64,000 bases of DNA, from NCBI GenBank assembly GCA_035441325.1, contig DAOROA010000027.1:1-64000 (forward strand), written 5' to 3'. Both the position numbers and the translations under genes were made by a program. Shown here piece by piece: positions 43,941 through 52,827 of the stretch. Positions within the stretch are counted from its first letter, which is position 1. Every line of letters begins with the position of its first letter. A model generated the notes under the pieces. That model was not told the origin of the DNA and made no database searches. It worked only from the letters and a program-made list of their open reading frames with translations. The DNA is from Competibacter_A sp002352125. GTDB taxonomy: Bacteria; Pseudomonadota; Gammaproteobacteria; Competibacterales; Competibacteraceae.

Positions 43941-44636
43941 TCAATAGCACTGGGGCCCCGAAGTGCATCCGACTACCTCCATGATGCGGGTGGTAACCGG
44001 CGGTGGTCCTTTAGCAATATATTGCCCGACGTTGTTGTCGCTGACATAGTAGATATCGCGCAGGCGGGTTACGTAGCGATCACCGCTCATGACCGAAGTG
44101 GTCACGATAATTTCGCTGTTCGGCTGATCGACGATGAAGCCGGTCGCCACGTCCAGACCGACAGCGCCCATCATCGCCGCAGTCGCCGGATTGCTTTGGG
44201 CCGTAGCATCCAGTACCAGCACGCTGCCAGTTAGGGCGGTAAACAGTCCCGGCGTCGGCCGGATGAAACCGCGGTCCTTATGCGTCACGACTTGCACGTC
44301 GTAGGACACTGCATAGCCTCCCCCTGGGTTCTCGCTGACGAGAAATCCCCGCTCCAAGAGGTGCGTGATCAGTAAGTTATGAAAGGCTATCCCAAACTCG
44401 CTGTTATATCTGGGCTGTTCCACGTACAAGGCGACAGGACGCCCTTGCTGTGGGCCAGAACCAACCAGCGAATCTTGCAAGCGATTCGCCACATGAGCGG
44501 TGAGGATGTCCCAATGCTCAGCCGCCTGCATCTTTCTTTGGAAAGACACAGGGTAAGTTGTAGCGACTGGTACTTGGGACGCGCAGGCCCCCAGTCCCAA
44601 GCAAAGGATTACGAGAGGGGCATACGAGATCTTCAT
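43941..44636 (-). CDS. Lipoprotein of unknown function, partner of the FlgO-like gene
   Basis: A 231-residue protein with a lipobox LGAC (Cys18). The central part, SYDVQVVTHKDRG and the preceding FHNLLITHLLERGFLVSENP, resembles the periplasmic strand-helix pattern of FlgO-type proteins, but I cannot assign a family. A Cys pair near the end (CTSGPQC) could form a disulfide. Same operon as the FlgO-like gene. Confidence 0.75.
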   Translation of the reverse strand: MKISYAPLVILCLGLGACASQVPVATTYPVSFQRKMQAAEHWDILTAHVANRLQDSLVGSGPQQGRPVALYVEQPRYNSEFGIAFHNLLITHLLERGFLVSENPGGGYAVSYDVQVVTHKDRGFIRPTPGLFTALTGSVLVLDATAQSNPATAAMMGAVGLDVATGFIVDQPNSEIIVTTSVMSGDRYVTRLRDIYYVSDNNVGQYIAKGPPPVTTRIMEVVGCTSGPQCY

Positions 44637-45004
44637 GGTTTCTCCCTCGGTTTTTGTGTCCGTTATCGGCGGTACCCACCAAAATTTTAGCCGGTTATAC
44701 CACCGGTGCCACCCCTTGACAACAAGGTTTCCGCCAACCTTCGTTTCCTGCTCAAATCGTACCTCCCGAGCAAGTCGATTATTAGCGAAAACAATGCGTT
44801 ATTGGCATCACTAAACACAGTATATTGTAGTATTTATTACTTGAATACACATTATATGGAAATTTTCTGGAAATTTTTCTCGCATCCTCTAGAATCTGGC
44901 GACCTTAGCCCGAGACATGGCTCGGCCGATGCCAGAATCGCTCGGATCGATAACCATCCCCTAACTTTAAATATGTCCACGAATCCCAGGGAGAATGCCG
45001 GCTT
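44637..45004. other. AT-rich promoter region between the lipoprotein operon and nrdJ
   Basis: No gene in 368 bases. It contains a TTGACA hexamer at 44716-44721, a small inverted repeat AAGGTT/AACCTT (44724-44741), two NrdR-type boxes and an AT-rich tract around 44800-44880. No cobalamin riboswitch consensus is seen. Confidence 0.6.
44815..44862. promoter_or_regulatory. Two NrdR-type boxes before nrdJ
   Basis: ACACAGTATATTGTAG (44815-44830) and ACACATTATATGGAAA (44847-44862) resemble the NrdR consensus acaCwAtATaTwgtgt, the first in about 13 of 16 positions, the second less closely. Their starts are 32 bp apart, three helical turns, the usual spacing of paired NrdR sites. They lie about 140-190 bases before nrdJa. 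Confidence 0.75.
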
Positions 45005-47164
45005 ATGAGAACCGCGCACTTGCAGCCCGTTGACCGTCCGACCGCCGCCGCCGACGTGCCGATGCAACCGGCATCCTGGGATATCTGGGACAAGAAATAC
45101 CGGCTCAAGGCCAAGGACGGACAGCCCATCGACGAGACCATCGACGGTACGCATCAGCGCGTAGCGAGGGCGCTGGCGGAGGTGGAAACCACCGAGGACC
45201 TGCGCGAGCTTTGGCGCGAGAAATTCCTGTGGGCCTTGCGCCACGGCGCCATTCCGGCGGGCCGCATCATCTCCAACGCTGGCGCCTGGGAACACAAGCC
45301 CGCCACATCAACCATCAACTGCACGGTTTCGGGCACCATTCGCGATTCGATGGACGATATCCTACGCAAGGTGCACGAAGCCGGCTTGACGCTGAAATCG
45401 GGCGCCGGCATCGGCTACGAGTTTTCCACGTTGCGGCCGCGCGGCGCCTACGTTTCGGGCGCGGGCGCCTACACCTCCGGGCCGCTGTCGTTCATGGACA
45501 TCTACGACAAGATGTGCTTTACGGTGTCGTCGGCGGGTGGACGGCGTGGAGCGCAGATGGGCACTTTCGACATCGGTCATCCCGATGTCATGGAATTCGT
45601 GCGGGCCAAGCGCGAGGCGGGCCGGCTCCGCCAATTCAATCTTTCGTTGCTGATCACCCGCGAATTCATGGAGGCGGTCAAGAGCGACGCCGACTGGTCG
45701 CTGGCATTCCCGTTGCTGTCCAAGGAAGCCGAACAGGACGGCGTCGATTTAAACGACGCCAACAAGATCATCTGGCGCGACTGGCCGACTACGGAAGGCT
45801 TGATCGTCAACGATATCGGGCAGGTCGCCTGCAAGATTTATCGGAAAATCCGCGCCCGGCGCTTGTGGGACGTGATCATGGCGTCCACCTACGACTACGC
45901 CGAACCGGGCTTCATCTTGATCGATCGGGCGAACGAGATGAACAACAACTGGTTTTGCGAAAACATTCGCGCCACCAATCCTTGCGGCGAACAAACGCTC
46001 CCCCCGTACGGTTCTTGCTTGCTTGGCTCGATCAATCTCACGCAATTCGTTCAAAATCCGTTCACAGGAAAAGCCCGTTTCGACTGGGACACTTATCAAA
46101 ACGTCGTCGCCATTTTCACCCGAATGCTCGATAACGTGGTCGAAATCAACGGCTTGCCACTGGAACAGCAACGCCAGGAAATTTTCGACAAACGCCGGCA
46201 TGGGATGGGTTATCTAGGATTGGGTTCCACGTTGACCATGCTCGGCATGAAATACGGTTCCCCGGAATCGCTGGTTTTCACCGAGCAGGCCACGCGGGAA
46301 ATGGCCTTAACCGGCTGGCGGGTCGCTCTGGAACTGGCTCGCGAGAAGGGGCCGGCTCCGATCTTGGAACAGGATTTCACTGTAACTGCCGAGATGTTGC
46401 GCAAGCGTCCGGAAATGGCCGGTGATGGCCTCAAAGCCGGTGACAGTGTCAAGGGCAAGGTACTGCACGCTCGCTACAGCCGTTACATGCAACAAATCGC
46501 CGAGATCGAACCGGAACTGGTCGAGGAACTGGCCCGAGTCGGTGCCCGCTTCACTCACCACAGCTCCATCGCGCCGACCGGCACCATCGCCCTATCGCTG
46601 GCCAACAACGCCAGCAACGGCATCGAACCCAGTTTTGCCCATCACTACTTCCGCAACGTGATTCGACCGGGCAAGAAGTCCAAGGAGAAGGTCGATGTGT
46701 TCTCTTTCGAGTTGCTAGCCTACCGGCACCTGATTAACCCCAAGGCCATGCCAGGTGCCGAATCCGCCGAACAGCGACTCCCCGACTGTTTCATCGCCGC
46801 CGACGAGGTGACGCCGAAACAACATGTGGACATCCAGGCTGCTGCCCAGAAGTGGATCGATTCCAGTATCTCCAAAACGGCCAACGTGCCCACCGATTTC
46901 CCGTACGAGGATTTCAAGGACATCTATCTGTACGCCTACGAGCAAGGCTTGAAGGGCTGTACCACCTTCCGCTTCAACCCGGCGGCGTTCCAGGGTGTGC
47001 TGGTCAAGGAGCAGGATTTAGCCAACACCCTCTACAAGTTTGTCCTGGAGGATGGCTCGGAAATCGAGGTCAAAGGGAACGAAGAAATCGAGTACGATGG
47101 CGAAATACACACTGCCGCCAACTTATTTGACGCCCTCAAGGAAGGCTATTATGGAAAATGGTAA
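45005..47164 (+). CDS. nrdJ: Adenosylcobalamin-dependent ribonucleotide reductase, large part (NrdJa)
   Basis: A 719-residue class II ribonucleotide reductase. The catalytic NPCGEQTL loop carries the Asn-Cys-Glu set, STINCTVSG near residue 105 has the first redox cysteine, and GCTTFRFNP near the end has the other region. It makes deoxynucleotides using a B12-derived radical, with or without oxygen, which suits a denitrifier. The C-terminal redox-cysteine tail is not here but in the next gene, as in Pseudomonas aeruginosa. The ATG at 45005 agrees with the family start. Confidence 0.95.
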   Translation: MRTAHLQPVDRPTAAADVPMQPASWDIWDKKYRLKAKDGQPIDETIDGTHQRVARALAEVETTEDLRELWREKFLWALRHGAIPAGRIISNAGAWEHKPATSTINCTVSGTIRDSMDDILRKVHEAGLTLKSGAGIGYEFSTLRPRGAYVSGAGAYTSGPLSFMDIYDKMCFTVSSAGGRRGAQMGTFDIGHPDVMEFVRAKREAGRLRQFNLSLLITREFMEAVKSDADWSLAFPLLSKEAEQDGVDLNDANKIIWRDWPTTEGLIVNDIGQVACKIYRKIRARRLWDVIMASTYDYAEPGFILIDRANEMNNNWFCENIRATNPCGEQTLPPYGSCLLGSINLTQFVQNPFTGKARFDWDTYQNVVAIFTRMLDNVVEINGLPLEQQRQEIFDKRRHGMGYLGLGSTLTMLGMKYGSPESLVFTEQATREMALTGWRVALELAREKGPAPILEQDFTVTAEMLRKRPEMAGDGLKAGDSVKGKVLHARYSRYMQQIAEIEPELVEELARVGARFTHHSSIAPTGTIALSLANNASNGIEPSFAHHYFRNVIRPGKKSKEKVDVFSFELLAYRHLINPKAMPGAESAEQRLPDCFIAADEVTPKQHVDIQAAAQKWIDSSISKTANVPTDFPYEDFKDIYLYAYEQGLKGCTTFRFNPAAFQGVLVKEQDLANTLYKFVLEDGSEIEVKGNEEIEYDGEIHTAANLFDALKEGYYGKW

Positions 47165-47199
47165 ACGCACGCGGCCGCCAGCTTCGGAGAGGGAATAAT

Positions 47200-47886
47200 A
47201 TGGCCATCAAGATCGACAAAAAAATAGTCGCCTACAGCGTTGTCAGAGGCGATGATAGCCTGCCCGCACCAACCGGCGAGCCGACGGCCACCGTGCAACA
47301 AATGCACGAAAACCTGGCCCGGCCCGAAATGCTGTCCGGGGCGACTTACAAGGTCAAAACCCCCCTCTCTGATCATGCGCTTTACATCACCATCAACGAC
47401 ATCATCCTCAATCGCGGCACCGAGCACGAGGTGCGGCGGCCATTCGAAATCTTCATCAATTCCAAAGCGATGGAGCACTTTCAATGGATTGTCGCCCTGA
47501 CCCGCATCATTTCGGCGGTGTTTAGGAAAGGCGGCGACTGCACCTTCCTGGTCGAGGAAATGCGCTCGGTATTCGATCCCAAGGGTGGCTATTTCAAGAA
47601 AGGCGGCAAATACATGCCCTCGCTGGTCGCGGAAATCGGCGACGTAATCGAATCCCATATGCGCTCGATTGGCCTGCTCAAGGAAGAAGGTTTGGACGAA
47701 CATCAGCGCAAGATGATCGTCGAACAGCGCAACAAGTACGAGGTCGGGATGAAAGCGGTCGAGGAAGCCGGCGAAAACAGCTTTCCGCCCGAAGCCACCC
47801 TCTGCGGCAAATGTCAGACCAAAGCGGTGATCGTCATGGATGGCTGTCTGACCTGCCTGAACTGCGGCGATTCTAAATGTTCCTGA
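47200..47886 (+). CDS. nrdJb: Ribonucleotide reductase NrdJb (TSCPD domain with C-terminal cysteines)
   Basis: A 228-residue companion to NrdJa. A TSCPD-type domain (about 50-150; YITINDIILNRGTEHEVRRPFEIF) is followed by a C-terminal cysteine-rich tail CGKC...CLTCLNCGDSKC that can bind zinc and carry reducing equivalents. In split class II enzymes both polypeptides are needed. The ATG at 47200 follows GGAGAGGGA; the gap to nrdJa is 35 bases. Confidence 0.92.
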   Translation: MAIKIDKKIVAYSVVRGDDSLPAPTGEPTATVQQMHENLARPEMLSGATYKVKTPLSDHALYITINDIILNRGTEHEVRRPFEIFINSKAMEHFQWIVALTRIISAVFRKGGDCTFLVEEMRSVFDPKGGYFKKGGKYMPSLVAEIGDVIESHMRSIGLLKEEGLDEHQRKMIVEQRNKYEVGMKAVEEAGENSFPPEATLCGKCQTKAVIVMDGCLTCLNCGDSKCS

Positions 47887-47900
47887 TCACCTTAATCTCT

Positions 47901-47925
47901 CTCCCGCCCGACGAAGGGAGTTTTT
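47901..47925 (+). terminator. Weak terminator after nrdJb
   Basis: CTCCC/GGGAG with a 10-base loop is followed directly by TTTTT. The stem is short, so readthrough into the quinone oxidoreductase is likely. Confidence 0.4.
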
Positions 47926-47947
47926 ACATGGATTTCGAGACCACGCC

Positions 47948-48952
47948 ATGACCCTGAATCTGCCCGAAATGATGACCGTCATCGAAATCACCGAACCCGG
48001 CGGCCCCGAAAAGCTGGTTCCCAACCGCCGCCCGGTACCCCAACCCGCTCCCGGCGAGATTCTAATCAAGGTCGCCACCACCGGCGTCAACCGCCCCGAC
48101 TGCTTGCAGCGTCAAGGCGGCTACCCGCCACCACCAGGCGCCTCCGATATTCCCGGCCTGGAAGTGGCCGGCACTATCGCTGCACTGGGCGAAGGCGTCG
48201 ATGGCTGGATGATCGGCGATCCAGTTTGCGCCCTGCTGACCGGCGGTGGCTACGCCGAATATTGCACCGCGCCTGCACCCCAATGCCTGCCGATCCCGAC
48301 CGGATTGACCTTGCAGCAAGCCGCTGCCCTGCCAGAAACCTTTTTCACCGTCTGGAGCAACGTGTTCGACCGGGCGCGGCTGCAACCCGGCGAAACGCTG
48401 CTGATCCACGGTGGCACCAGCGGCATTGGCACCACTGCCATCCAGCTTGCCAAAGCGTTGGGCTCGCGGGTGTTCGTCACCGTCGGCGGCGTTGAGAAAA
48501 TCCAGCCCTGCCTGGATTTGGGCGCTGAGCGGGCGATCAATTACCGCGAGGAAGATTTCGTCCAAGTGGTCAAGGAGCTTACGCGCAACCGGGGCGTGGA
48601 TGTCATTCTGGACATGGTCGGCGGCGATTACACGCAGCGCAACCTCAGCGCGCTAGCAGTGGAAGGCCGGCTGGTGTTTATCGCGTTCCTGCGCGGCGCC
48701 AAAATGGAGCTGAATCTCGCGCCGGTCATGATGAAACGACTAACCATCACCGGCTCGACCCTGCGCGCCCGGCCGGTCGAGCACAAGGCGCCCATCGCCG
48801 CCAGCCTGCAAAAAACCGTTTGGCCGCTACTCGCCAGCGGCGTGGTCCGCCCGGTCATCGACCGGATTTTTCCGCTCGCCGAAGCTGCCGCCGCCCATGC
48901 TCTGATGGAATCCAACCGCCACGTCGGCAAGCTGCTGCTGCACGTCGCTTGA
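47948..48952 (+). CDS. NAD(P)H quinone oxidoreductase, PIG3 type
   Basis: A 334-residue zinc-free MDR protein. GVNRPDCLQRQGGYPPPPGA is the PIG3-type substrate loop, and HGGTSGIGTTAIQLAKALG is the NADPH motif. It is not closely like the paralogue at 22687. It starts 61 bases after nrdJb. The cellular substrate is not predictable. Confidence 0.9.
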   Translation: MTLNLPEMMTVIEITEPGGPEKLVPNRRPVPQPAPGEILIKVATTGVNRPDCLQRQGGYPPPPGASDIPGLEVAGTIAALGEGVDGWMIGDPVCALLTGGGYAEYCTAPAPQCLPIPTGLTLQQAAALPETFFTVWSNVFDRARLQPGETLLIHGGTSGIGTTAIQLAKALGSRVFVTVGGVEKIQPCLDLGAERAINYREEDFVQVVKELTRNRGVDVILDMVGGDYTQRNLSALAVEGRLVFIAFLRGAKMELNLAPVMMKRLTITGSTLRARPVEHKAPIAASLQKTVWPLLASGVVRPVIDRIFPLAEAAAAHALMESNRHVGKLLLHVA

Positions 48953-49284
48953 CGCCTCCACCACTGCACGCCCGCAGACTCGCCGTTTCTAATTCCCGCC
49001 TTCGAAAAGTTCGTGGACGCCATCCCGGTCGTCCATGAACGATTTTCTGTTTTTGCGTTGCAACAATCCAGTATTTGTGCTGTTATTAATGCAGTTGATC
49101 CACCGCCTCAGGTTCGATGGAATCGCCTGTTAAGCGAGCGCTCATCAACTAACATTACCCTTGCATTACTTGGCTGTCCTCTTGGGATCGGGCCAGTCGT
49201 GCGAGCCATGAAAAGGGAAGACCACGAATTTTCGCCAGGTACGTTCGCCTACCGGTAGTGAGTTACAGGTGAGAGGTTGACAAC
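48953..49284. other. Spacer without a supported gene
   Basis: 332 bases. A hairpin GGACG/CGTCC lies at about 49012-49031. A plus-strand open frame at 49013-49258 shows no ribosome site or protein-like composition. AT content rises toward the middle; this part may carry the promoter for the small ORF that follows. Confidence 0.5.
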
Positions 49285-49458
49285 ATGCGTGGAAATCACA
49301 AGCTCCAGCAACCGTTCGTCTGGTTCGAGCGCGACGGATGGTGGTTCAAGATACTGGGCGAATGTTTCGGACCTTACAAAGATATGGTTGAGGCTCGCTA
49401 CAATTTATTGGTAATTCAGGGTTTAAGTCTCCAGCTTCGCGAAGCGATCTCCCATTAA
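49285..49458 (+). CDS. Small ORF, 57 aa, unknown
   Basis: ATG behind GAGAGG (8 bases), 57 codons to a TAA. The peptide has FVWFERDGWWFKILGECFGPY then KDMVEARYNLL, a one-domain pattern like small proteins with a Trp/Phe-rich strand pair and a GPF-x4-EA helix start (DUF6316-like). The ribosome site and aromatic-rich ordered pattern support real coding. It precedes an unknown membrane protein by 84 bases. Confidence 0.6.
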   Translation: MRGNHKLQQPFVWFERDGWWFKILGECFGPYKDMVEARYNLLVIQGLSLQLREAISH

Positions 49459-49542
49459 GGATCGCATGGCGATACTCCCCGCCGCTCAGCGACAAAAAGA
49501 TGATCGTCGAGGCCAGAGGAGAATAAACCTATCGTATCGGAA

Positions 49543-50514
49543 ATGGCTGACGAAGCGATTATTGCCCGGATTAGCACCGCCGTAACCGAAGCCACGCGCC
49601 AGTATTTGGCGGAACGTCGTATCCGGGTTGCTCCCTTCACCCAGAAGCATTTTTCTCTTCGCGGTGCTCTGCGGATTAATCGCTGTGCGCTAGGTAAGGA
49701 TTTGCTGCGAACCCCCGCCAATGTATTGTGGATGGTTCCGTATTTGCTGGCACAAGGCGGAGCAGCGCTCAGCCGTAAATTGCGGCTCAACACGATTAGC
49801 CAACGGCTTGCACATCTGCCGACCGGCTTCAAAACCGATGTCGAACGCGAAGTCGAATGGCTGATCTACAGCGAACTGCTGGAACTGCCTTTCGAGCAAG
49901 GTGAGCGGCGCTGTAGCCGGGACGCGCTATTAGAAGGAATCCTGGCGCACCCCACTATCAGCGAATTGCTGGTTCCCGAACTGCTCCGGTTAGACCAACT
50001 CGCGCATCGAGAAAACTTTCGGCAGCGGCTCGAAGATTATCTGGGCACCTACACTAACAGCCGCACAGCGGCTGCCGACCTGTCCAGCTCGCTGCTCGGT
50101 TTGGCCGCTGGGGTGGCTGCATTCAAACAATTCACGCCGGGCGCTATCGCCATCGGCGGCGCCACCGCCACTGCCATCGCCAACCAACTGGCCATCGCCA
50201 ATTTTTTGCTCGGGCCGGCGCTAGGTTCCTTGTATTACGGTGTCTTTCCCGCCACGGCATCCGCCGGACTACTGATCGCAACCACGGGTGGCTTGATCTT
50301 GGCGCTGGGCGTATTGAGCGCCGGCGCTGGCGCGATCACCGACCCGATCCAGCAGGCGTTCGGTCTTCACGAGCGCAAGCTACTAAAATTGCTCGACGCG
50401 CTCGAACGGGAACTGATCGAGCAAAAGAGCAATTATCGCTTGCACGATGCTTACGTGGCACGAGTTTTTGACTTGTGGGATTTGCTGCAAGTCGCAACCC
50501 GTGTCCTGACTTGA
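49543..50514 (+). CDS. Membrane protein of unknown function, 323 aa
   Basis: The N-terminal 110 residues are basic and soluble (RRIRVAPFTQKHFSLRGALRINRCALGKDLLRTPANVLW). The middle has three or four hydrophobic Gly/Ala-rich helices (about 180-275), and the end is helical and charged. This resembles the DUF6635-type layout, which I cannot confirm. The nearest AGGAGA is over 20 bases before the ATG, so the exact start is uncertain. It stands alone, ending at a strong terminator. Confidence 0.75.
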   Translation: MADEAIIARISTAVTEATRQYLAERRIRVAPFTQKHFSLRGALRINRCALGKDLLRTPANVLWMVPYLLAQGGAALSRKLRLNTISQRLAHLPTGFKTDVEREVEWLIYSELLELPFEQGERRCSRDALLEGILAHPTISELLVPELLRLDQLAHRENFRQRLEDYLGTYTNSRTAAADLSSSLLGLAAGVAAFKQFTPGAIAIGGATATAIANQLAIANFLLGPALGSLYYGVFPATASAGLLIATTGGLILALGVLSAGAGAITDPIQQAFGLHERKLLKLLDALERELIEQKSNYRLHDAYVARVFDLWDLLQVATRVLT

Positions 50515-50553
50515 TGCAAACTTCCAAGTTTTTCTGCCGTCACCCGCCAAAAC

Positions 50554-50580
50554 AAAAAAGCCGGAAAATCCGGCTTTTTT
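50554..50580. terminator. Bidirectional terminator at the end of the ribosomal operon
   Basis: AAAAAAGCCGG-AAAAT-CCGGCTTTTTT is a perfect stem with A and T tracts, so it can end transcription from both sides: the membrane-protein gene on plus and rplQ on minus (24 bases downstream of its stop). Confidence 0.92.
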
Positions 50581-50603
50581 ACCGATCAATACGGTATCGA
50601 TTC

Positions 50604-50984
50604 TTATTCGGTCACCATCGCCTCATCGGGCCGGTCCAACAACTCGATATAGGCTAGCGGCGCGTTATCGCCGACGCGAAATCCGCATTTTAGAATACGC
50701 AGGTAGCCGCCCGGACGCGACAGGTAGCGAGGTCCCAGTTCGTTGAATAGCTTGGTGACTATCTCCCGATCACGCAACCGCGCAAACGCCAGCCGCCGAT
50801 GAGCCACGCTATCCTTTTTAGACAAGGTAATTAACGGTTCGGCAACCCGGCGTAATTCCTTGGCCTTGGGCAAGGTGGTCCGAATCACTTCGTGTTTGAA
50901 CAGCGAAGCGGCCATATTGCGCAGCATGGCCTTGCGATGGCTGCTGGTACGGTTGAGCTTGCGACCGGCTTTGCGATGGCGCAT
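50604..50984 (-). CDS. rplQ: 50S ribosomal protein L17
   Basis: A 126-residue ribosomal protein beginning MRHRKAGRKLNRTSSHRKAM, the conserved L17 start. It lies near the peptide exit tunnel. It is the last gene of the alpha operon, 77 bases after rpoA and just before the bidirectional terminator. Confidence 0.98.
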   Translation of the reverse strand: MRHRKAGRKLNRTSSHRKAMLRNMAASLFKHEVIRTTLPKAKELRRVAEPLITLSKKDSVAHRRLAFARLRDREIVTKLFNELGPRYLSRPGGYLRILKCGFRVGDNAPLAYIELLDRPDEAMVTE

Positions 50985-51061
50985 GACACACGTTCCTTAA
51001 AATTAACGACTCAAAATCTTCAAAAAAAAGATGGAAGCAAGCCAACAACTGGACAGCGCCT

Positions 51062-52171
51062 CTATTCGAGGTCGTCGGCATCGCCACCAGTAGCGGTCCG
51101 AGAATCCGGCTTGGGCGGTTTGTCAGCCTCCATGACATCAATCACTGCACCGGTCGCACGACGTGCGGCGGCACGTTCCTCGGCCTGTTCCAGGCTTAGG
51201 CTCGGCGGTGGCCAATTGTCGACTTTCATGCCTAAGGACAATTTGTACTTGGCCAAGACATCTTTGATTTCAGTCAACGATTTCTTGCCGAGGTTAGGCG
51301 TTTTCAGCAGTTCTGCCTCGGTCCGTTGCACAAGATCGCCGATGTAGTAGATGCTTTCCGCTTTCAGGCAATTGGCCGACCGAACGGTAAGCTCCAGATC
51401 GTCCACCGGCTGCATCAAAACCGGATCGATATCCACCGGCGGTGGCGGCAAAGGCTCGTCTCGCTTGCCTTTGAGATCCACGAACACCGATAACTGATCC
51501 AGCAAAATTCTTGCGGCAGTACGGATAGCCTCTTCCGGATCGATCGTACCGTTGGTTTCCAGAGTCAGGATCAACTTGTCCAGATTGGTGCGCTGCTCGA
51601 CGCGAGCGCTTTCCACGCGGTAACTAATCCGTTCGATCGGACTAAACGATGCATCCAACCGCAGCCGACCGACGGATCGGGTCTCGTTTTCGGCCCCTTC
51701 TCGCTGCGTTGCGGGCCAGTAACCGCGACCTCGCTCGACCTTGAGCCGCATACCCAATTCGCCACTTTTGGTCAGATGCGCGATAACGTGATCTGGGTTG
51801 ACGATCTCGACGGTGTGACCACCCACGATGTCGCCGGCCACTACGGGGCCTGGCCCCTTCTTAGTTAGCGTCAGGTCGGCTTCTTCGACCCCTTCCTGCA
51901 AGGTAACCGCCACACCCTTGAGATTGAGCAGAATATCGATGACGTCTTCTTGTACACCTTCGATCGTGGAATATTCGTGCAAAACCTGTTCGATTTCGCA
52001 CTCGACGATCGCGGCACCGGGAACGGAAGAGAGCAAAATTCGGCGCAGGGCATTGCCGAGAGTATAGCCAAAGCCACGCTCCAGCGGTTCCACGGTCACT
52101 TGCGCTAGCCGGGGCGCAAGCTTTTCCACTTCGACACGGGTCGGTTTTAGCAAATCAAATGCGCCCACCAT
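51062..52171 (-). CDS. rpoA: RNA polymerase alpha subunit
   Basis: A 369-residue alpha subunit. The N-terminal assembly domain has LERGFGYTLGNALRRILLSS, and the C-terminal domain has VDDLELTVRSANCLKAE and NLGKKSLTEIKDVL, which bind UP elements and activators. E. coli RpoA ends soon after NWPPASI; here about 40 extra residues follow, Ala/Arg-rich then Lys/Pro/Asp-rich. The ATG at 52171 matches the family start; the longer frame runs into rpsD. Confidence 0.98.
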   Translation of the reverse strand: MVGAFDLLKPTRVEVEKLAPRLAQVTVEPLERGFGYTLGNALRRILLSSVPGAAIVECEIEQVLHEYSTIEGVQEDVIDILLNLKGVAVTLQEGVEEADLTLTKKGPGPVVAGDIVGGHTVEIVNPDHVIAHLTKSGELGMRLKVERGRGYWPATQREGAENETRSVGRLRLDASFSPIERISYRVESARVEQRTNLDKLILTLETNGTIDPEEAIRTAARILLDQLSVFVDLKGKRDEPLPPPPVDIDPVLMQPVDDLELTVRSANCLKAESIYYIGDLVQRTEAELLKTPNLGKKSLTEIKDVLAKYKLSLGMKVDNWPPPSLSLEQAEERAAARRATGAVIDVMEADKPPKPDSRTATGGDADDLE

Positions 52172-52191
52172 CCGCTTCCCCTCGGAGTCGA

Positions 52192-52812
52192 TCACTTGGA
52201 GTACAACTCCACGACCAATGATTCGTTGATGTCGGCAGATAAATCGCCGCGATCGGGAACCCGCTTGAACACTCCGCTCATCTTGCCCGCATCCACATCC
52301 ACCCACTCGGCGAAACCGTGGCCTTGCGCCAGTTGCAAGGAATACTGGATGCGGGTCTGGCTGCGACTCTTCTCGCAAATCGCCACGACATCTTCCGGCC
52401 TAACCTGATAGGAAGGAATGTTGACCCGCTGGCCGTTGACGGTGATGGCTCGATGAGAAACCAACTGCCGCGCTTCGGCTCGGGTGCTACCAAAACCCAT
52501 CCGATACACCACGTTATCCAGCCGGCACTCTAGCAATCTCAGCAAATTCTCGCCGGTAGAACCCTTGCTGCGGGCGGCTTCCTTGTAATAGTTGAGGAAT
52601 TGCCGTTCTAGCACGCCGTAAATCCGGCGCAGCTTCTGCTTCTCGCGGAGTTGCAACCCATAGTCGGATAGCCGGGGGCGCCGCGCGCCATGTTGCCCGG
52701 GTAGCCGCTCTAGATTGCATTTCGATTCCAGCGGTCGAGCGGCAGATTTCAGAAATAAATCCGCGCCTTCCCGGCGGCTCAGCTTGCACTTTGGACCGAG
52801 ATATCTCGCCAC
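52192..52812 (-). CDS. rpsD: 30S ribosomal protein S4
   Basis: A 206-residue primary 16S rRNA-binding protein. The S4 RNA-binding domain (LECRLDNVVYRMGFGSTRAE) is clear. The start MARYLGPKCKLSRREG is canonical, with one cysteine; the full zinc cluster is not present. In E. coli S4 represses its own alpha operon. Confidence 0.98.
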   Translation of the reverse strand: MARYLGPKCKLSRREGADLFLKSAARPLESKCNLERLPGQHGARRPRLSDYGLQLREKQKLRRIYGVLERQFLNYYKEAARSKGSTGENLLRLLECRLDNVVYRMGFGSTRAEARQLVSHRAITVNGQRVNIPSYQVRPEDVVAICEKSRSQTRIQYSLQLAQGHGFAEWVDVDAGKMSGVFKRVPDRGDLSADINESLVVELYSK

Positions 52813-52827
52813 GGTATGCCTCCTGGA

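Noticed and set aside
44637..45004. Possible cobalamin riboswitch before the B12-dependent reductase
   Set aside because: No B12-box or conserved aptamer blocks could be seen; the region fits NrdR control better.
49013..49258. 81-codon open frame before the 57-aa ORF
   Set aside because: No ribosome site, and composition does not look like a protein.
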